The notes under the pieces are model-generated. The model made no database searches. It was not told where the DNA came from and was given only the letters and a program-made list of their open reading frames with translations. From positions 19,217,001-19,281,000 of the forward strand of contig JAYKKI010000037.1 in assembly GCA_039881145.1 (NCBI GenBank): a stretch of 64,000 bases of DNA, read 5' to 3'. The position numbers were made by a program, and so were the translations under genes. Positions 25,966 through 38,118 of this stretch are shown here, in pieces. This DNA comes from Druceiella hillmani (lineage: Eukaryota > Arthropoda > Insecta > Lepidoptera > Hepialidae). Each line of letters starts with the position of its first letter. Position 1 is the first letter of the stretch.

Positions 25966-26067
25966 ACTAAATACATCATTACCAATAATTCGGACTAAAT
26001 ACATCATTACCAATAATTGTAGGTTGGTATTATTAAAACAAATGTTTTAATAATACCAACCTACAAT
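25966..26067. repeat. 25 bp direct duplication followed by a perfect 25 bp palindrome
   Basis: The word actaaatacatcattaccaa occurs twice in tandem (copies at ~25966-25990 and ~25994-26018, separated by cgg). Directly after it, 26016-26040 and 26043-26067 are perfect inverted copies (ttgtaggttggtattattaa...) with a 2-nt loop. No mismatch is seen in the 25 pairs. Confidence 0.9.
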
Positions 26068-29000
26068 ATATTAAATGTGATGTAGGCCAAATGGCTACTG
26101 CTAAAAATGGAAATTCGGCACTTACAACATGATTTTTCTTACCGGACATTAATTTACAATCTCTTTTTTTTTAACATTCATCAATATTTGTCAATAAAAG
26201 GGGGGAGGGGGTGCCCGCGCCACTGTGGAGACAGTACCGTATTCAGAGTAGCCCTGCCACATTAAAAATAAATTCAGTTTCTTATATTACAAAAAAAATA
26301 GCAATGTAAGTAAAAAAAATAAAGTTGAGCTATGTAAATAAATGAATAAATAAAGTTGAGCTATGTCAATAACGTTCAATCCCTTTTTTTGTTACTCTTC
26401 GATGTATCGTATAATATAATCGTTAGAATCTCAAGCTATCGATACTATGGAACATGCCAATCTCAACAACTAATTTATAAGGCTTTAATAATATCAAACT
26501 GCTCTTGCAACTATGGTTTATTTATTAAATTCGAAGGTATGAACTTATCAAGATGACAATATGTACCATAACCATATTTTATTTAGAAATCAAGACATAA
26601 TATATTAAACAAGTATAAAAAATTATACATAAAATCGGACACAATATATTTGGAAGTAACGTTACATTTTTAGGGATTTATTTTTTACTGTATTGTTTGT
26701 AAATCATTCATACAATGACAATAACTTCGTTTAACAATTATATTAAAATCATTAATTGATCCGTATTAAAACATAATTCTAAAGCAGCAAAACAATTACT
26801 TGATCAATATTTACAACTCGAAAGCAAAAGGACACTACAGCAATTATGTTTATGGCGAAATTTTATTGATTCATTCGGAGCTCTATTTTCTGTTTCTAAA
26901 TTTACTCACAGAGTTTAATCTGCATAATTTAGGGTATGTTATAATAAATAAAAACATAATTTTTAACATTTTATAGAAGGAGATGAAAGTTACAACACAC
27001 CGAAAGTAACCTCGAAAGAATATTATTAACTACGTTTTTAGCATAGTACGAGATTTTTGAAAACAAAAATTATGTACATACGATGCTTTTTTCTTATTAC
27101 ATTCTCTCATAGGATTTCACATATATAATTTGGAGTAAGTTATAATATTGTAAAAAAAACATAATTTTCACTTTTAGTAAATGGTGGCACAATTCAGTTA
27201 TGAGAGATACCACTTTTGGCCATTCATTTTTGGTTTATTTCACACACTACAAGAGTTGGCCTCATGATAAATAGCTCAATACTATCAATTTAGTAGGATT
27301 ACTATATATATATTTGTTGAAAATATTGCAAATAACAAAAAGTAATTTACAAATAGAAGACATCAAATACAGAAATAAAATAACATGTTAAAATTTTTAC
27401 TTTTTCTCTATTCTTTCATTAATTACAGATGTTTTTGCTTCTATAGCAAAATCTTTTTCCAACTAAGAATCTGTACATTTGGACTATAAGAAATAAAGTC
27501 CTGATTTTGGAACTATATTTCAATATTTTATGTAATTTTAGTATTTGATTGAATGAAAATATAATTCAATAAACAAATAAATATTTGGCAGCCAATGTTA
27601 ATGAAAAGTTATATGTTATATTAACCTAATCGGTTATAAATACATGTTTTATTCCATAAATTATTATTTAGTAGCCTTGGATTAACTTATTTCGCAATTA
27701 AGATTAAGCAGACTATTTGCGGATTGGTTCTTTTATATTTAAACATTGTTCCTTTTCATAGTTTGCGAATTAGTGAGTTACATTAATACTCTTGTGCATA
27801 CAATTTTTTAATAAAAATAATTCCTTAAAAAGTAATAAGTTATTATTAATTATAGACAGTTTTCATATAGTTTTTTTTACATTATTTTATTTTCCAATGT
27901 AACATCTAGGAAACTGTACAGTTATTAGCATGACATTACGCTACAAAGAAAATTAATGTGTTAAACTTCCTCATGATTATTAAAGACAAAAATTAAGTAC
28001 GCGTTTGTTTAATATCTTTATTGTTTGTATTTTTATTGTAATTAGGTAAGTAAAAATCTTGTATAAAAATCTTGATCCAAAAACAAGTAATGCACCTTTA
28101 GCATAGATGAACACGACTGTGATGCGGTCAATTATTTGAACAGGACACTGCAATTCAGTGTTATGGTTCAATAAATTAAAACACAACAGAAAAGAAGAAT
28201 AGGGGACCCTTTGAAATACAAACCCCGGAAGCGAATTATTCTTTTACACAGAGGGTTTCAATTCAATATGTTTCCCCATATCACTAAATTTTTATGAAAA
28301 CAGGTTTATTTTACCAGTTCTTTCATAAAAAAGGAAAATGCGTTGTTAGCACGGTGTGATATTTAAAATAATTAAACGCAATATTTTTTTTATTTTAAAT
28401 TCAAAATTATCTTGTAATATGGAGCAAATATTATCTTCAGCTTTGCTTCAGAGATTTGGTTTTTAGTCGCGCTCGTCTAAGGCCTAATACGCACTGCGGT
28501 TAAATGTAAACATTTTTGGAATAGTTGAAAACGCCAAACCGCTTACGAAAACAAACTACGTTCGGCGTGGTCAGTGCTGACACCGATTTCCGGAGGGCAA
28601 TACGTGTTGTCGCTTTGGTTCTAAAAAATTCCGCCTCCATAGGGTGCTAGTTACATCTAACTTTCTGATGAAATACATTTGAAAAGATAATTTTGTAAAA
28701 TGTGCAATGATGTTCGATAGCATCCCGCTAAATTGTTTAGCTATTGCAGAATATTGGTCGGTAGTTTTGACGTGCAATATCACAAAATAACCTTTCTCCC
28801 TATAGCATTGTGCACACAGTTCTCCGCTGCGCTCGCCGAGCTGGTAATGAACTGACAACCGCGTACCGTTACCCGTTGTGGGTCAGTCACCAACAATTAC
28901 TATGGGACACAAAAAATTGTGCCTTTTTGAACCGCTTCACAAATGCAGCAAGTTACATTTTTAAAATCAGTCACATAAAATGTTACTGCAGTGAACTTTT

Positions 29001-30120
29001 AAAAAAGCCTTACGTTACATTTTTCTGCGATTCGAAGCCACGTGCATTTAATTGCAGTGAGTGCTAAGCTAAGGCTTAGATTTTGATTTATATTCATAAG
29101 TATTTCATAAGTATTCATAAGTAGTAGACACCGTTAAGTATTTAGATTTGAGTTTTTAATTATTTCCGTTTATTTTTTAAAATAATTTTTTGTTGTCCAA
29201 TTTTTAAAATGTTTATCTTCAATTCTTTCCAAAAAGCAATGATACTCTCGTCGCTTACTACTGAATTATATGTAGAATGTCTTCTACACCAGCACATTTG
29301 CAGTTTACCTTTGTCGTTACCTTCTACACATTTATCCTTTTGACAATTGTTAACTTGTGTATTTTTATGCAATGATTTACAACCTGTTGACATTTTAAAA
29401 TCTTTTTCGGTTAGAAATATTCCTCAAAACAATATGTCCACTATTTTTATATACTTGGTTTTCGTCGACCAGTTTTTCCGGTCTAATATAATAGAATCTT
29501 CTATGGAAAATTCACTACACATCATTGTCGGTTAACTTCTAAAATGATAGCAACGAGTGCAACAATATAACATGCAAATAAAGACTTACGTGCGACGCAT
29601 GCTATAGTATGCATACCCGCACGCACAACCACATACATATAACTTAGAAATTTATTTAATATTATAAAAAAGGAGTAGGTAATACATTTTAACATACAGA
29701 TGCTGTGACACTAAGAAGCGAAATAAATATCATAAAAAACATGAAGGAGTTATCTTGATGTATTGTATAAACATTATGTTTTCACTGGAAACATTTTTCG
29801 GGTTTTGTAATGAATTATTTTAAGTGAATAACTTTGAATATTTTTAACCATTTTGTTCCTAAATAATGTCGGTAATATACGAAATAAAATCAAAACAAAT
29901 GTAATGTAATCTCTTCCTAGTTATAATTTAGATTTAGATACAAATTCAGATTTCAAAAAAAATGTTTTTTGATCATGTTCAACAAAGTACAGCGTACTGC
30001 TATGATTGATTTATGGTAACACACTTTAAAATCAATTTGTCATTAATATCCTAAATAATTAAAGTTTATAATAAAACTGCAAAAACTTTTAAATATGATT
30101 CTTACAAATACTTTCTTATG
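26068..30120. other. AT-rich stretch without recognised genes
   Basis: Two GC-richer patches stand out: 26,200-26,262 (ggggggagggggtgcccgcg) and 28,480-28,640. I cannot assign either to a family. The short frames in this interval show no motif I recognise. Confidence 0.5.
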
Positions 30121-30507
30121 TGTTAAAATATAATTAAGACCGAACTGGAACGATTACTGATTTGAACTTGGATTATGAACTTCTGAGAATTGTGAGACTA
30201 GTATGTGGAGTTTATAAAGAGTAGAAATTCTAACCCATCTCAGAATGTTATATGCTAAGATGTTTGCCATGAGGGCCTTATCTTTAATTGTTGAGACTCT
30301 GGGGACTAGATGGTGTTATTATATTAATATTATATGCTTGGGAGCGACGGTGCATAGAGTAGAAATGCTGATTCATTTGAGAATCTTATTCGCTGAAGTC
30401 TCTGCCAACAGAGCCTCAGATGGACCGGATGCTGTTATTATATTAATATGACATCCTTGAGAGCAATGCTGTGTAAGTATTATGTCTGGCAAGTTAGGGG
30501 TATAACA
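30121..30507 (-). repeat. 3' LTR of a Ty3/gypsy element
   Basis: On the minus strand this 387 bp segment begins TGTTATACCCC and ends ATATTTTAACA, so it has the TGTTA...TAACA ends expected of an LTR. It lies immediately after a purine-rich tract (minus-strand GGGGGAAC). It contains two diverged direct repeats of ~120-137 bp (30218-30354 and 30355-30475), sharing agagtagaaat and ttattatattaatat. I found no matching 5' LTR before ~36 kb. Confidence 0.65.
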
Positions 30508-30518
30508 GTTCCCCCATT
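30508..30518 (-). other. polypurine tract
   Basis: The minus strand reads AATGGGGGAAC directly before the LTR's TGTTA. This is the usual site priming plus-strand synthesis in LTR elements. Confidence 0.6.
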
Positions 30519-31699
30519 AAAAACTAATCACAGGGGTGTACCCCTGTGAGTTTATGTCATAGACGTCCTTATTCTAATAGCAAAAATTGGGGAATTGACG
30601 GTATTGGTATCAGAAAGGCTTCAGGTTCTGCCTTATCTTGATGTGAAGAGAATTTTGCTAGATATCTACGAAATGTATCACATTTATAGATCTTAAAACA
30701 TATGAAGGTAAAATATATGTACAATATCTAAGTCTAAGGACATCAAATTTTATAGGTAATAACTTAAACCTATAATTTATAAGTCTATAATTTTCCACTA
30801 GTTCTTGATACAGTCATATCGGTGGGAAAATGGATGGACATAAAACATTATTTTTACTATATTATTTAGACTTAAATAGTAAATTATTTGATAAATCAAT
30901 TTGATTCATTTAGCTCAAGTAATAATAATAGCACTATTCTAAAAGCACTATTCAAATTTTGTTCGTTGCTATTGATATTGTTTACACTTTTTGAAAAGCA
31001 GAAGATGTGGATAGCGTAATTAAAATGTATGTTTAACATATTTTGCTGTTTTTTTTCTCTTTCTACAGTTTCAATGGCGTTGTTATACTTCACCACGTAA
31101 TTCTCGTCAATTTTACCAAAAATATATTTGAAAATTATTCCAACACCGCTGTACCAAGCTAAACGTACGTATCTTGTAGAAACTAAATAGTATATGGAGT
31201 CAAAATTACTAATTATATCATTATAATGAGTGGAAATTGTTTATACAAGATTAAGGCACCCCAAATTTTCAAATATGTTAGGTTTTTTGCAAAGCAATTT
31301 TAGTGTTCCAAAAAGAGAATTCATATTTTCCAAATTCAGTTTAATGAAAAACTTGTTCTTTGGGATAACAACGCTAAGATGATCATTGATGAGTTTTATA
31401 AAGCCAACAGAATAGTAATATATCATATAGCGGGATTGCTCTTTATCAGTTGAATAAAATTAGCATATGCCTTGACGACGGCCTGTGATGCCTGAATTAT
31501 AGTCTAATGTTTATTATTGTATTTGTATATTCTTTTTAAAAGTTATGTACACTAAATTCGTAAATATTGAATTGAAGGAATAACGTAGTAAAATAAATCT
31601 AACATGAAATTCGTAAATTATTTGTTGTACTGTCTTATAAAGAAAATTAAGTGTAATATATTATTTTAAGACGTAATATTAATTTTTTTTTTCGTTAGT

Positions 31700-32570
31700 T
31701 TTATTTCATCATAACGATGGGTTACATGGCGATGGTTTATTAATTGAGTCAGCACATTTCGATCATTTAGTTTGGCGATTTCATAAAGATATTTCCAAAT
31801 GGGAGAAAGGGTTTTTCGTGACTTTAAGTATTGTCTGAGAAAAATTTAGACTCTGACTTTATATTTTACGGGGCGATAACAATAATGGCGGTAGGCCTTT
31901 CAAGATTCTTTCGATCTTTGTATGTTCTGAATAGCTTTTTTATATTCGAAATAGGTAATGTTAAGAGTGGAGTCGTAAATGGAATTTGGAATGAATGGCC
32001 TATAGTCGAATAATAACTCACATGGAGAGTAATGGTCTACTGAATGTGTGGAAGTATCATTCAGTATGCTAAATTTATCAGTATGCTAAAATTGCTGTGT
32101 ATACATATTTTGACCAGTTGCCTTGGTTTTCTTTAGTGTATGATTTTAACTTCTTAAGATTGGAATGGTTATGTTCTAAAGTTAAAGTGGTGATGTTTAT
32201 AATTGTTTCGTTTTTAAAAATTGACCGGTTCTTTTAAAAAGATCGTACGTCATAAGATGATCTGATGTTAATTCCATGATTGGTGAGAATAATTTTTGGA
32301 ACGCTGAATATATTAGGCCAGCGTATTAGGTACTCGCTAGTTTCTTCGGCGGTAGTACTTTGAATAATGTAGACTATTGAATATTTTGTTAGGTGGTTTT
32401 ATTATGTGAGAATATATTGAAGTTTTGTTTCAGGCAAAGGTCCTACAATTTCTAGAGCAATGCAATGAAATGGGAGGGTGGTTATTTGCATAGGCATGTG
32501 GTTAATCTTTCAAAGGGCTTTATTTACTTGACAAGAAGAAAATATTTTGACAAAGTTTTCAATATCTATG
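31700..32570 (-). pseudogene. gypsy integrase remnant
   Basis: Around 32,430-32,520 the minus strand encodes PFHCIALEIVGPLPET, the first catalytic block of the DDE core, with Asp replaced by Glu. Next comes TAEETSEYLI (~32,350) and a degraded VPKIILTNHG block (~32,290), where the second catalytic Asp of the usual TDQG is Asn. Further on, HYSPCELLF..RPFIP (~31,985-32,030) matches the post-core segment common in gypsy integrases. Frames shift several times. Both visible catalytic Asp positions are substituted, which alone would abolish strand transfer. Confidence 0.7.
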
Positions 32571-32899
32571 CGCATATTTTTCCAAAATTGGTGTCCTTTT
32601 ATACGGTCGTATATGCAGTCATATAGGTCGAATATAGTTTTAATATTCTAGGTATTTCGCGCAATGATTGGAAAATAACTTCATTTTTATACATTTGTAT
32701 TTAAATATAGGTAAAAGAAATAAATTCCGAACATACTGCAGTATACCTCTAAAAGACAAGACTTCAAAAAGCCTTTTAGTAAATATTCATACGTCAAAAT
32801 AGACAATATCCTTGTATAATAAGTATGCGAGGATATTGTGTATTTTGATGCAAGTTAGTAACTCATATCTTAAGTTTTTCAGCGTATCAAATATGTCGG

Positions 32900-33960
32900 T
32901 ATACGAATAAGAATTAAAATGACAGGTAATAGTTTGACATTTATTTTAAACGAGAAGTAAGAATATGGCGCTCTTTCAGATTTCAATAATTCTTCAAAAT
33001 ATTTATACGTTTTCATGATTTCTTCAATACAAAGTATGAATTTATCTAAGTCATGCATGAAAATTAACTTCTGTTGTATTTTGAGTAGGACATCGTTATG
33101 TTAAGTTATTTCTGCGTTATATTGTGAGTTTTATATGAATGATATCAGGAATTTGGAATACTGTCCACCAAGGACATCTTCGCTAAAATGATCAAGATTT
33201 TAAAAACTAAAGGGAGGTAGTGTTATTAGTGATTTGGGAGATTCCGGACCTGGAGTCGGAGTATCTGGGTCATCTTTATTATGAGCCTCTAATTGAATAG
33301 GGTTTATTAAATAACGCAATAAGTTGTCGGCCCCAGATTTTAATTTACCTCAATGAAAAATATTGTTCTGTAAAAATGGTACATTTTTCAGAAGAATTGT
33401 GAGTGGTTTTGATCATTTTGAAAAGTCAGGTCTACAATAATAAGGTACATGGCCGAGGAAGAATGTCCTTGGATGATTGAGATGTCGGGAAAGCGTTAAC
33501 TAATTTTATTTTTTCAAATGTTTGGTTTGACACCCTTTTCAGTGATTATATGGCCTAGCTAATCGATTTTTTGTCGTAAAAATTTGCATTTATCGGGGTG
33601 GACTTTTAAATTAAAATTGCATAGCTTTTCAGAAATAATAGACAAGTTTTCCATATGTGATTTAAAATTGTGGGTGTATATAACTATGTCGCTCAAGTAA
33701 ACAAAAACATCGAATACCTTGAAGACTGGAAGAAACAGAATTTAATACGCGTTTAAATGTGGAGGGCGCCTTTTTTATGTCCCAATTGACATGCACGTAA
33801 ATTCAAAGTTTCAAAACCAAGGCTTGAGAAATATTTATTTTTTCCTAACTGGTCTAAGATTTCAGAAATCCGGGATATTGGATAGGAGTCACCGATTGCA
33901 ATATTGAACAGTGTTTTATAGTCGATAACCACTCTTATTTTTATTCTTATCATTTCAGGT
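32900..33960 (-). pseudogene. gypsy reverse transcriptase / RNase H remnant
   Basis: The frame 33753-33953 contains VVIDYKTL, IGDSYPIS and EILDQLGKNKYFSSL, the classic fingers-palm sequence of Ty3/gypsy RT. After a frameshift, FVYLSDIVIY (~33,680-33,710) is the YxDD active-site block with the first Asp replaced by Ser. Then come HPDKCKFL (~33,590) and LGHIITEKG (~33,540) behind an in-frame TAG. Farther on, short degraded pieces (FLGHVPYYC, KPLTILLK) correspond to the connection into RNase H. Confidence 0.75.
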
Positions 33961-34599
33961 GTCTAATTTTTTTTAAACTTCTCAAATAGTCGACGACCAA
34001 GGGAACATAGAGGTTTTTGTTATACCCAGATCTAACATTGTGTATATCTGTTCGTTAACTTGACGTTTGTGACATTCTGGAAATCTGTAAGATATGGTTT
34101 GGATTGATGCATTTGAAGTTGAAGTTTGATTTCGTGGGCAACGACGTTGATTTTACTCAACAGATCCAAACGTAAGTGAAAATGCGTCTGAATATCGAGA
34201 ATATACGTAATATAAAGAGTTTTTTTTACTCCTTATTGAGAAATTAAACTCAAAGTAGGTTTAAACTTCATTAGTAGGTACGTTCTAGTGACTTGACAGA
34301 ATGGTCTGAGGAAGAAGTTGTCTTATTAACAGATAGTCAAGTATCAGTTTAAAAGGGATCAGTTGCAGTCTTAGGCTAGAATTAAAAAAAACAGATTTTT
34401 CAGAAGTGTTAATGTTGAATATACTTATTCGATTGTTATATTTTATTCGTACTATACTGTTTGCTGTAAGGAAAATTTCGGAAATGTGTTGAGTATAACA
34501 CCGCCAACAATTATTGTATTGCTGCGTGGAGAAATAGTGTATAAAGGTTCAGTGAATTGTAATTTAATGCGCAAAGTTTTTACATCAAAACTATTTATA

Positions 34600-34905
34600 T
34601 TTTAATCTATAATTCATTCTGAGTCGATTACAAAAATAATTGGGTATTATACCATCATAGTCCAAATTGATCCTATTAACTACGTGCAATTTATATGAAA
34701 ACGACGATTGATTATCAGGGATTAATTGTAACCTAATGTTGAATGTGAATGTTCCTAGGGTAGCAGTCGATTCATTACCAACATAATGCCCTTTATTTTT
34801 AATTTATCTATAAATAAAATAGATAATGTTTGCATTGATGATTTTTTAATTAGGCGTACAGATGAACCAGCATCAACCAAAAATTATAAAGGAGGATGTG
34901 AAAGG
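34600..34905 (-). pseudogene. gypsy aspartic protease remnant
   Basis: FLVDAGSSVRLIKKS (~34,850-34,895) matches the retroelement protease active-site segment (consensus D-T/S-G; here D-A-G). Downstream a degraded LDYDGI(I) block near 34,660 fits the typical IDFDGILG-like motif that follows in this family. Frameshifted and inactive. Confidence 0.6.
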
Positions 34906-35110
34906 GTGATTTTAATATGGCATGGGGTACGAACTTTTTGGGATAGTTAGAAACGATTTCAAATATATTTTCGGAATAATGAGAGCCTTGTGTTGGTAAG
35001 TCAGTGTTTTGTGTTGTTTTAAGAGGTTTGTGCTTTTGAGATTTAGGTCGTTCAATCGTGTGGATTTTTTATTTAATTTTCTTGCAAATTCATCACCTCG
35101 GTTTTATATA

Positions 35111-35880
35111 GTGGTCGGAAAACCTAAAAAGAATTCTAAATATTGGCATATAATTTCTATTCATATTTATCAAATGGTATAAATTTATATTCACCAAAAG
35201 TAACATAGCGTTTCACTTTAGATAGTTTTTGGTAATGAATAATTTAACTACTTGAATTTAAACTACTACGAAAGCTAATGCTTAAATAATGTATCGAAAA
35301 AAATATAGTCTATTTATATAAAGTAGGATGCATAATCTAGTAAAATATTTAAATGTTTTATGTATTAATAAAATTACGATTTATATTGGCAAATTCCAAT
35401 AAATTAATAGTTCCGTCCTTATATGTTCTTTATAAAAATAATTCAGTTGGTTGATGAGATTCATTTTTAATTTCTTATTATTTTTTATTTCTCCTTTGTA
35501 TCTTTTAGTTAAAAATGTGATACGTAATTTTACATACGGTAATTTCTTAAAAATCCTATTTTTGGCTAAATTTCTGTTTAAGCGAATCCACTACTTTTAT
35601 AACTAAACCACTATCCAGAATTAATTTACACCGAAACTCTTCACACCCTCGGGGTATTCAATCATGGGACGGTTTTGACCGGTGTCAGATGTGTGCAATA
35701 TAACTATAACTGAGTTTGTCATACTTGAAATATAAATAAGTTTATAATATTTAAAGACGAAAATAAAAGTAAATTTACAAATAAATAGATGTTTAAACAT
35801 TTTAAAAAAAAAAGTCACAAATTTTGATGTGGAAAAAATAAGTTTTTATAATATTACATTTTTTATCCAAGAAGTTCGAA
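35111..35880. other. AT-rich spacer
   Basis: No LTR, gene or repeat is recognised here, although the missing 5' LTR of the gypsy element would be expected in this area. Confidence 0.4.
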
Positions 35881-35884
35881 AGAC

Positions 35885-35902
35885 GACGACAGATTTATGT
35901 AG

Positions 35903-35971
<69 letters not shown>

Positions 35972-36012
35972 TAAATCTGTCGTCATATACATACACACAC
36001 ACACACACATAT

Positions 36013-36072
<60 letters not shown>
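35885..36072. repeat. (TA)n and (CA)n array flanked by an inverted repeat
   Basis: A (TA)n tract (about 35,900-35,971) is flanked by perfect 13 bp inverted copies gacgacagattta (35885-35897) and taaatctgtcgtc (35972-35984). This lets the whole block form one hairpin. A (CA)n run (35,990-36,008) and a second (TA)n run (to 36,072) follow. Confidence 0.85.
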
Positions 36073-36080
<8 letters not shown>

Positions 36081-36447
36081 ACATGATTTTGAGCGTGTAA
36101 AATAAAAATAGGAGTAAAATTATTAGATTAAATTATTACAAGCTTAATATGTATCTAAACCAAGCTTAATATGAATAGTAAGTAAGCACTATAATTTTTT
36201 TCAATTCCCTGTCAATGTTCGCGTAGACTTAGCACCGATGTGTTTAATAAATGATTCAACAAGTTATGTTTTAATAATTAGTGATTAATTTTCAACTTAA
36301 ACAAAGACATCATATTATATTCATGAAAATACCGTTAGAATCATGCAAAATTATTAACATGGTGCTAACACTTGACAGATTTCATATAAAAGCTGATCTT
36401 TACTTTATTTTTTACATATTTATTATTTGCATCGCAGTTACATCGTA

Positions 36448-36531
36448 CTTTATTCCGAATTTTTTATATAATGTAACTAATTTAGTAATCCATTCCGAAT
36501 TTTTTATATTATGTAAACTAATTTAGTAATC
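36448..36531. repeat. tandem duplication, ~41 bp unit
   Basis: The unit attccgaattttttatat...taatttagtaatc occurs twice in a row with two small differences. Confidence 0.85.
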
Positions 36532-37974
36532 TAATTCTGTTATCATTTGAATATGGTGACATTATTTAGTTTTAATTAGAAAAGTTAAAAATATCTCAAA
36601 AACAATACCTTTATGTCTTATATGAAGTAATATTAAATAATTTTAAAAACGAAGCATGTTTCCATTAGATTATAATGTTAACGCAAAACATTTTAAAATC
36701 GAAATACTCGTCTGTTAAAAGTAGTTTTTTTTTTCATTTCAAATTATAATGAAGTTTAAATTGAATCGGTGTACATACATTTTTTAAAACATTTAAAACT
36801 CCTCAATTATTTAAAAAAGGCATGTTTAAGAAAAAAATTGATAATTTTAGTTTCAGATATAAATATTATGAAGAATCTACTTGAACTTGGTGGTTATTTT
36901 GATTTGAACTCTTTTTTTTCAGTTAATATTGTTATCTAAAAATATTTACCCTATTTTCCCCATACATATTTTTGGAATTTCATGAACACATTCCTAATCA
37001 TATCAAAACGCATTAAAAGCTTTCAAAAACCCATAACTTGAAGTGAAATAAATAATCGTTTTATTGCTTTAAGCCAAATTAGTAAAAAAATTTCATTGTG
37101 TTTATTTGCAAGAAATGTTGAAAATGTTACAGATGACAAATCGTGATTCATTGGATTCAATTATGTAACGTAAAAATAAACGTATTCAATTATTGGTGTA
37201 GTGAACGAAAAAAAAATGAAAATATTTCAAATTTGGTTTTTGATTCAAGAAAAATCCATAGGATATATTCTGAACTTGATTGCCTTCTTAACTTGCCAAT
37301 TAATCTCACTCGTCCTTGACCAAATATGCCAAATTTCAAATTTCCAAGACGTTCGAAATTAGAGCAGTTGTTTTAATAACAAGTAAGTCAGCCAGTATCC
37401 ATATTACAAATTATTGTGGATATATAACACAGTAGAATAAAAGTCACATTTCTCAAAATTTATATTTATATAACTCAAGAATATCTAAGGAAATATACGA
37501 TTACCTTTTAAATTTCCTCAGTGAAAATATTTCCTTTTCAACAATCACAAATTCTTCCTTCGTGAGTTAGTTTATTGACAGTATTTTACTAAGAGGTACA
37601 AATTTCACAGACTCTCACACATACACTCAAACACACATAATGAATGACCACACTCTGTTCAGTCAGAGTTATAGTTTAACCTTAGGATGCGAAATTCGGT
37701 GTACATATTGATCAACGCAAAGTTACCTGGGTAAACGCAGGTATAAAAAAACAGATATGAAAATGATAGAACTTCTAGGAAACTATTTTATTTCTATTTA
37801 TATAACCTTTCATTATGTAGACTCGTAGTATAAAATAGGGTAAGGAGGGATGAGTATTCATGTAGGTGTCCCGGTATCCATTGTAAAAACCAGTTTTTGA
37901 ATGTACTAAAAAAAATCATTGGCCCAATTGATATAGTTTATGTATTGTATTCTTCCTCTTTGTTATAATTATTA
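36532..37974. other. AT-rich stretch without recognised features
   Basis: No gene or repeat family is recognised. Confidence 0.5.
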
Positions 37975-38077
37975 AAAGTATTGAATATTTTTGGCGTTAA
38001 TTTTGTAGAAATTCTTTGTTGACCATTAAGTGAAACTACGTGATGTAGTATTATTTCTACTTTCTTTAATTTCTTTA

Positions 38078-38118
38078 CCATGACCTAGGTTTCGTTGTAT
38101 TACAACATCTTCAGGTGG
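38078..38118 (-). ncRNA. hammerhead ribozyme motif of the Penelope-like element
   Basis: All core elements appear in order on the minus strand. CCAC (stem I, 5' strand) is followed by CTGAAGA (core), then T and a 5 bp stem II GTTGT-AAT-ACAAC. Next is GAAA (core), then the very short stem III ACC-TA-GGT and the cleavage triplet GUC. The last part is stem I 3' strand ATGG. Stem I pairs at three of four positions (A-C mismatch next to the cleavage site); other copies have GTGG, which pairs at all four. One unpaired T separates the core from stem II. The small stem III and open stem I are what is known for hammerheads of Penelope-like elements. Activity is inferred, not shown. Confidence 0.65.

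Larger units (their letters stand above)
30519..35110 (-). mobile_element. decayed Ty3/gypsy retrotransposon internal region
   Basis: Reading the minus strand from 35.1 kb downward, gypsy domains appear in the canonical order: a gag/protease junction, protease, reverse transcriptase, RNase H region, integrase, then ~1.2 kb of unidentified sequence before the polypurine tract and LTR. All domains are interrupted by frameshifts and stops, so the element cannot encode working proteins. The unidentified 30.5-31.7 kb segment sits where envelope-type genes occur in some gypsy elements, but I see no motif to support that. The 5' LTR and most of gag appear missing, probably lost by truncation. Confidence 0.75.

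Noticed and set aside
30519..31700. Envelope gene of the gypsy element
   Set aside because: Position would fit, but I see no signal peptide, cleavage site or membrane segment in any continuous frame.
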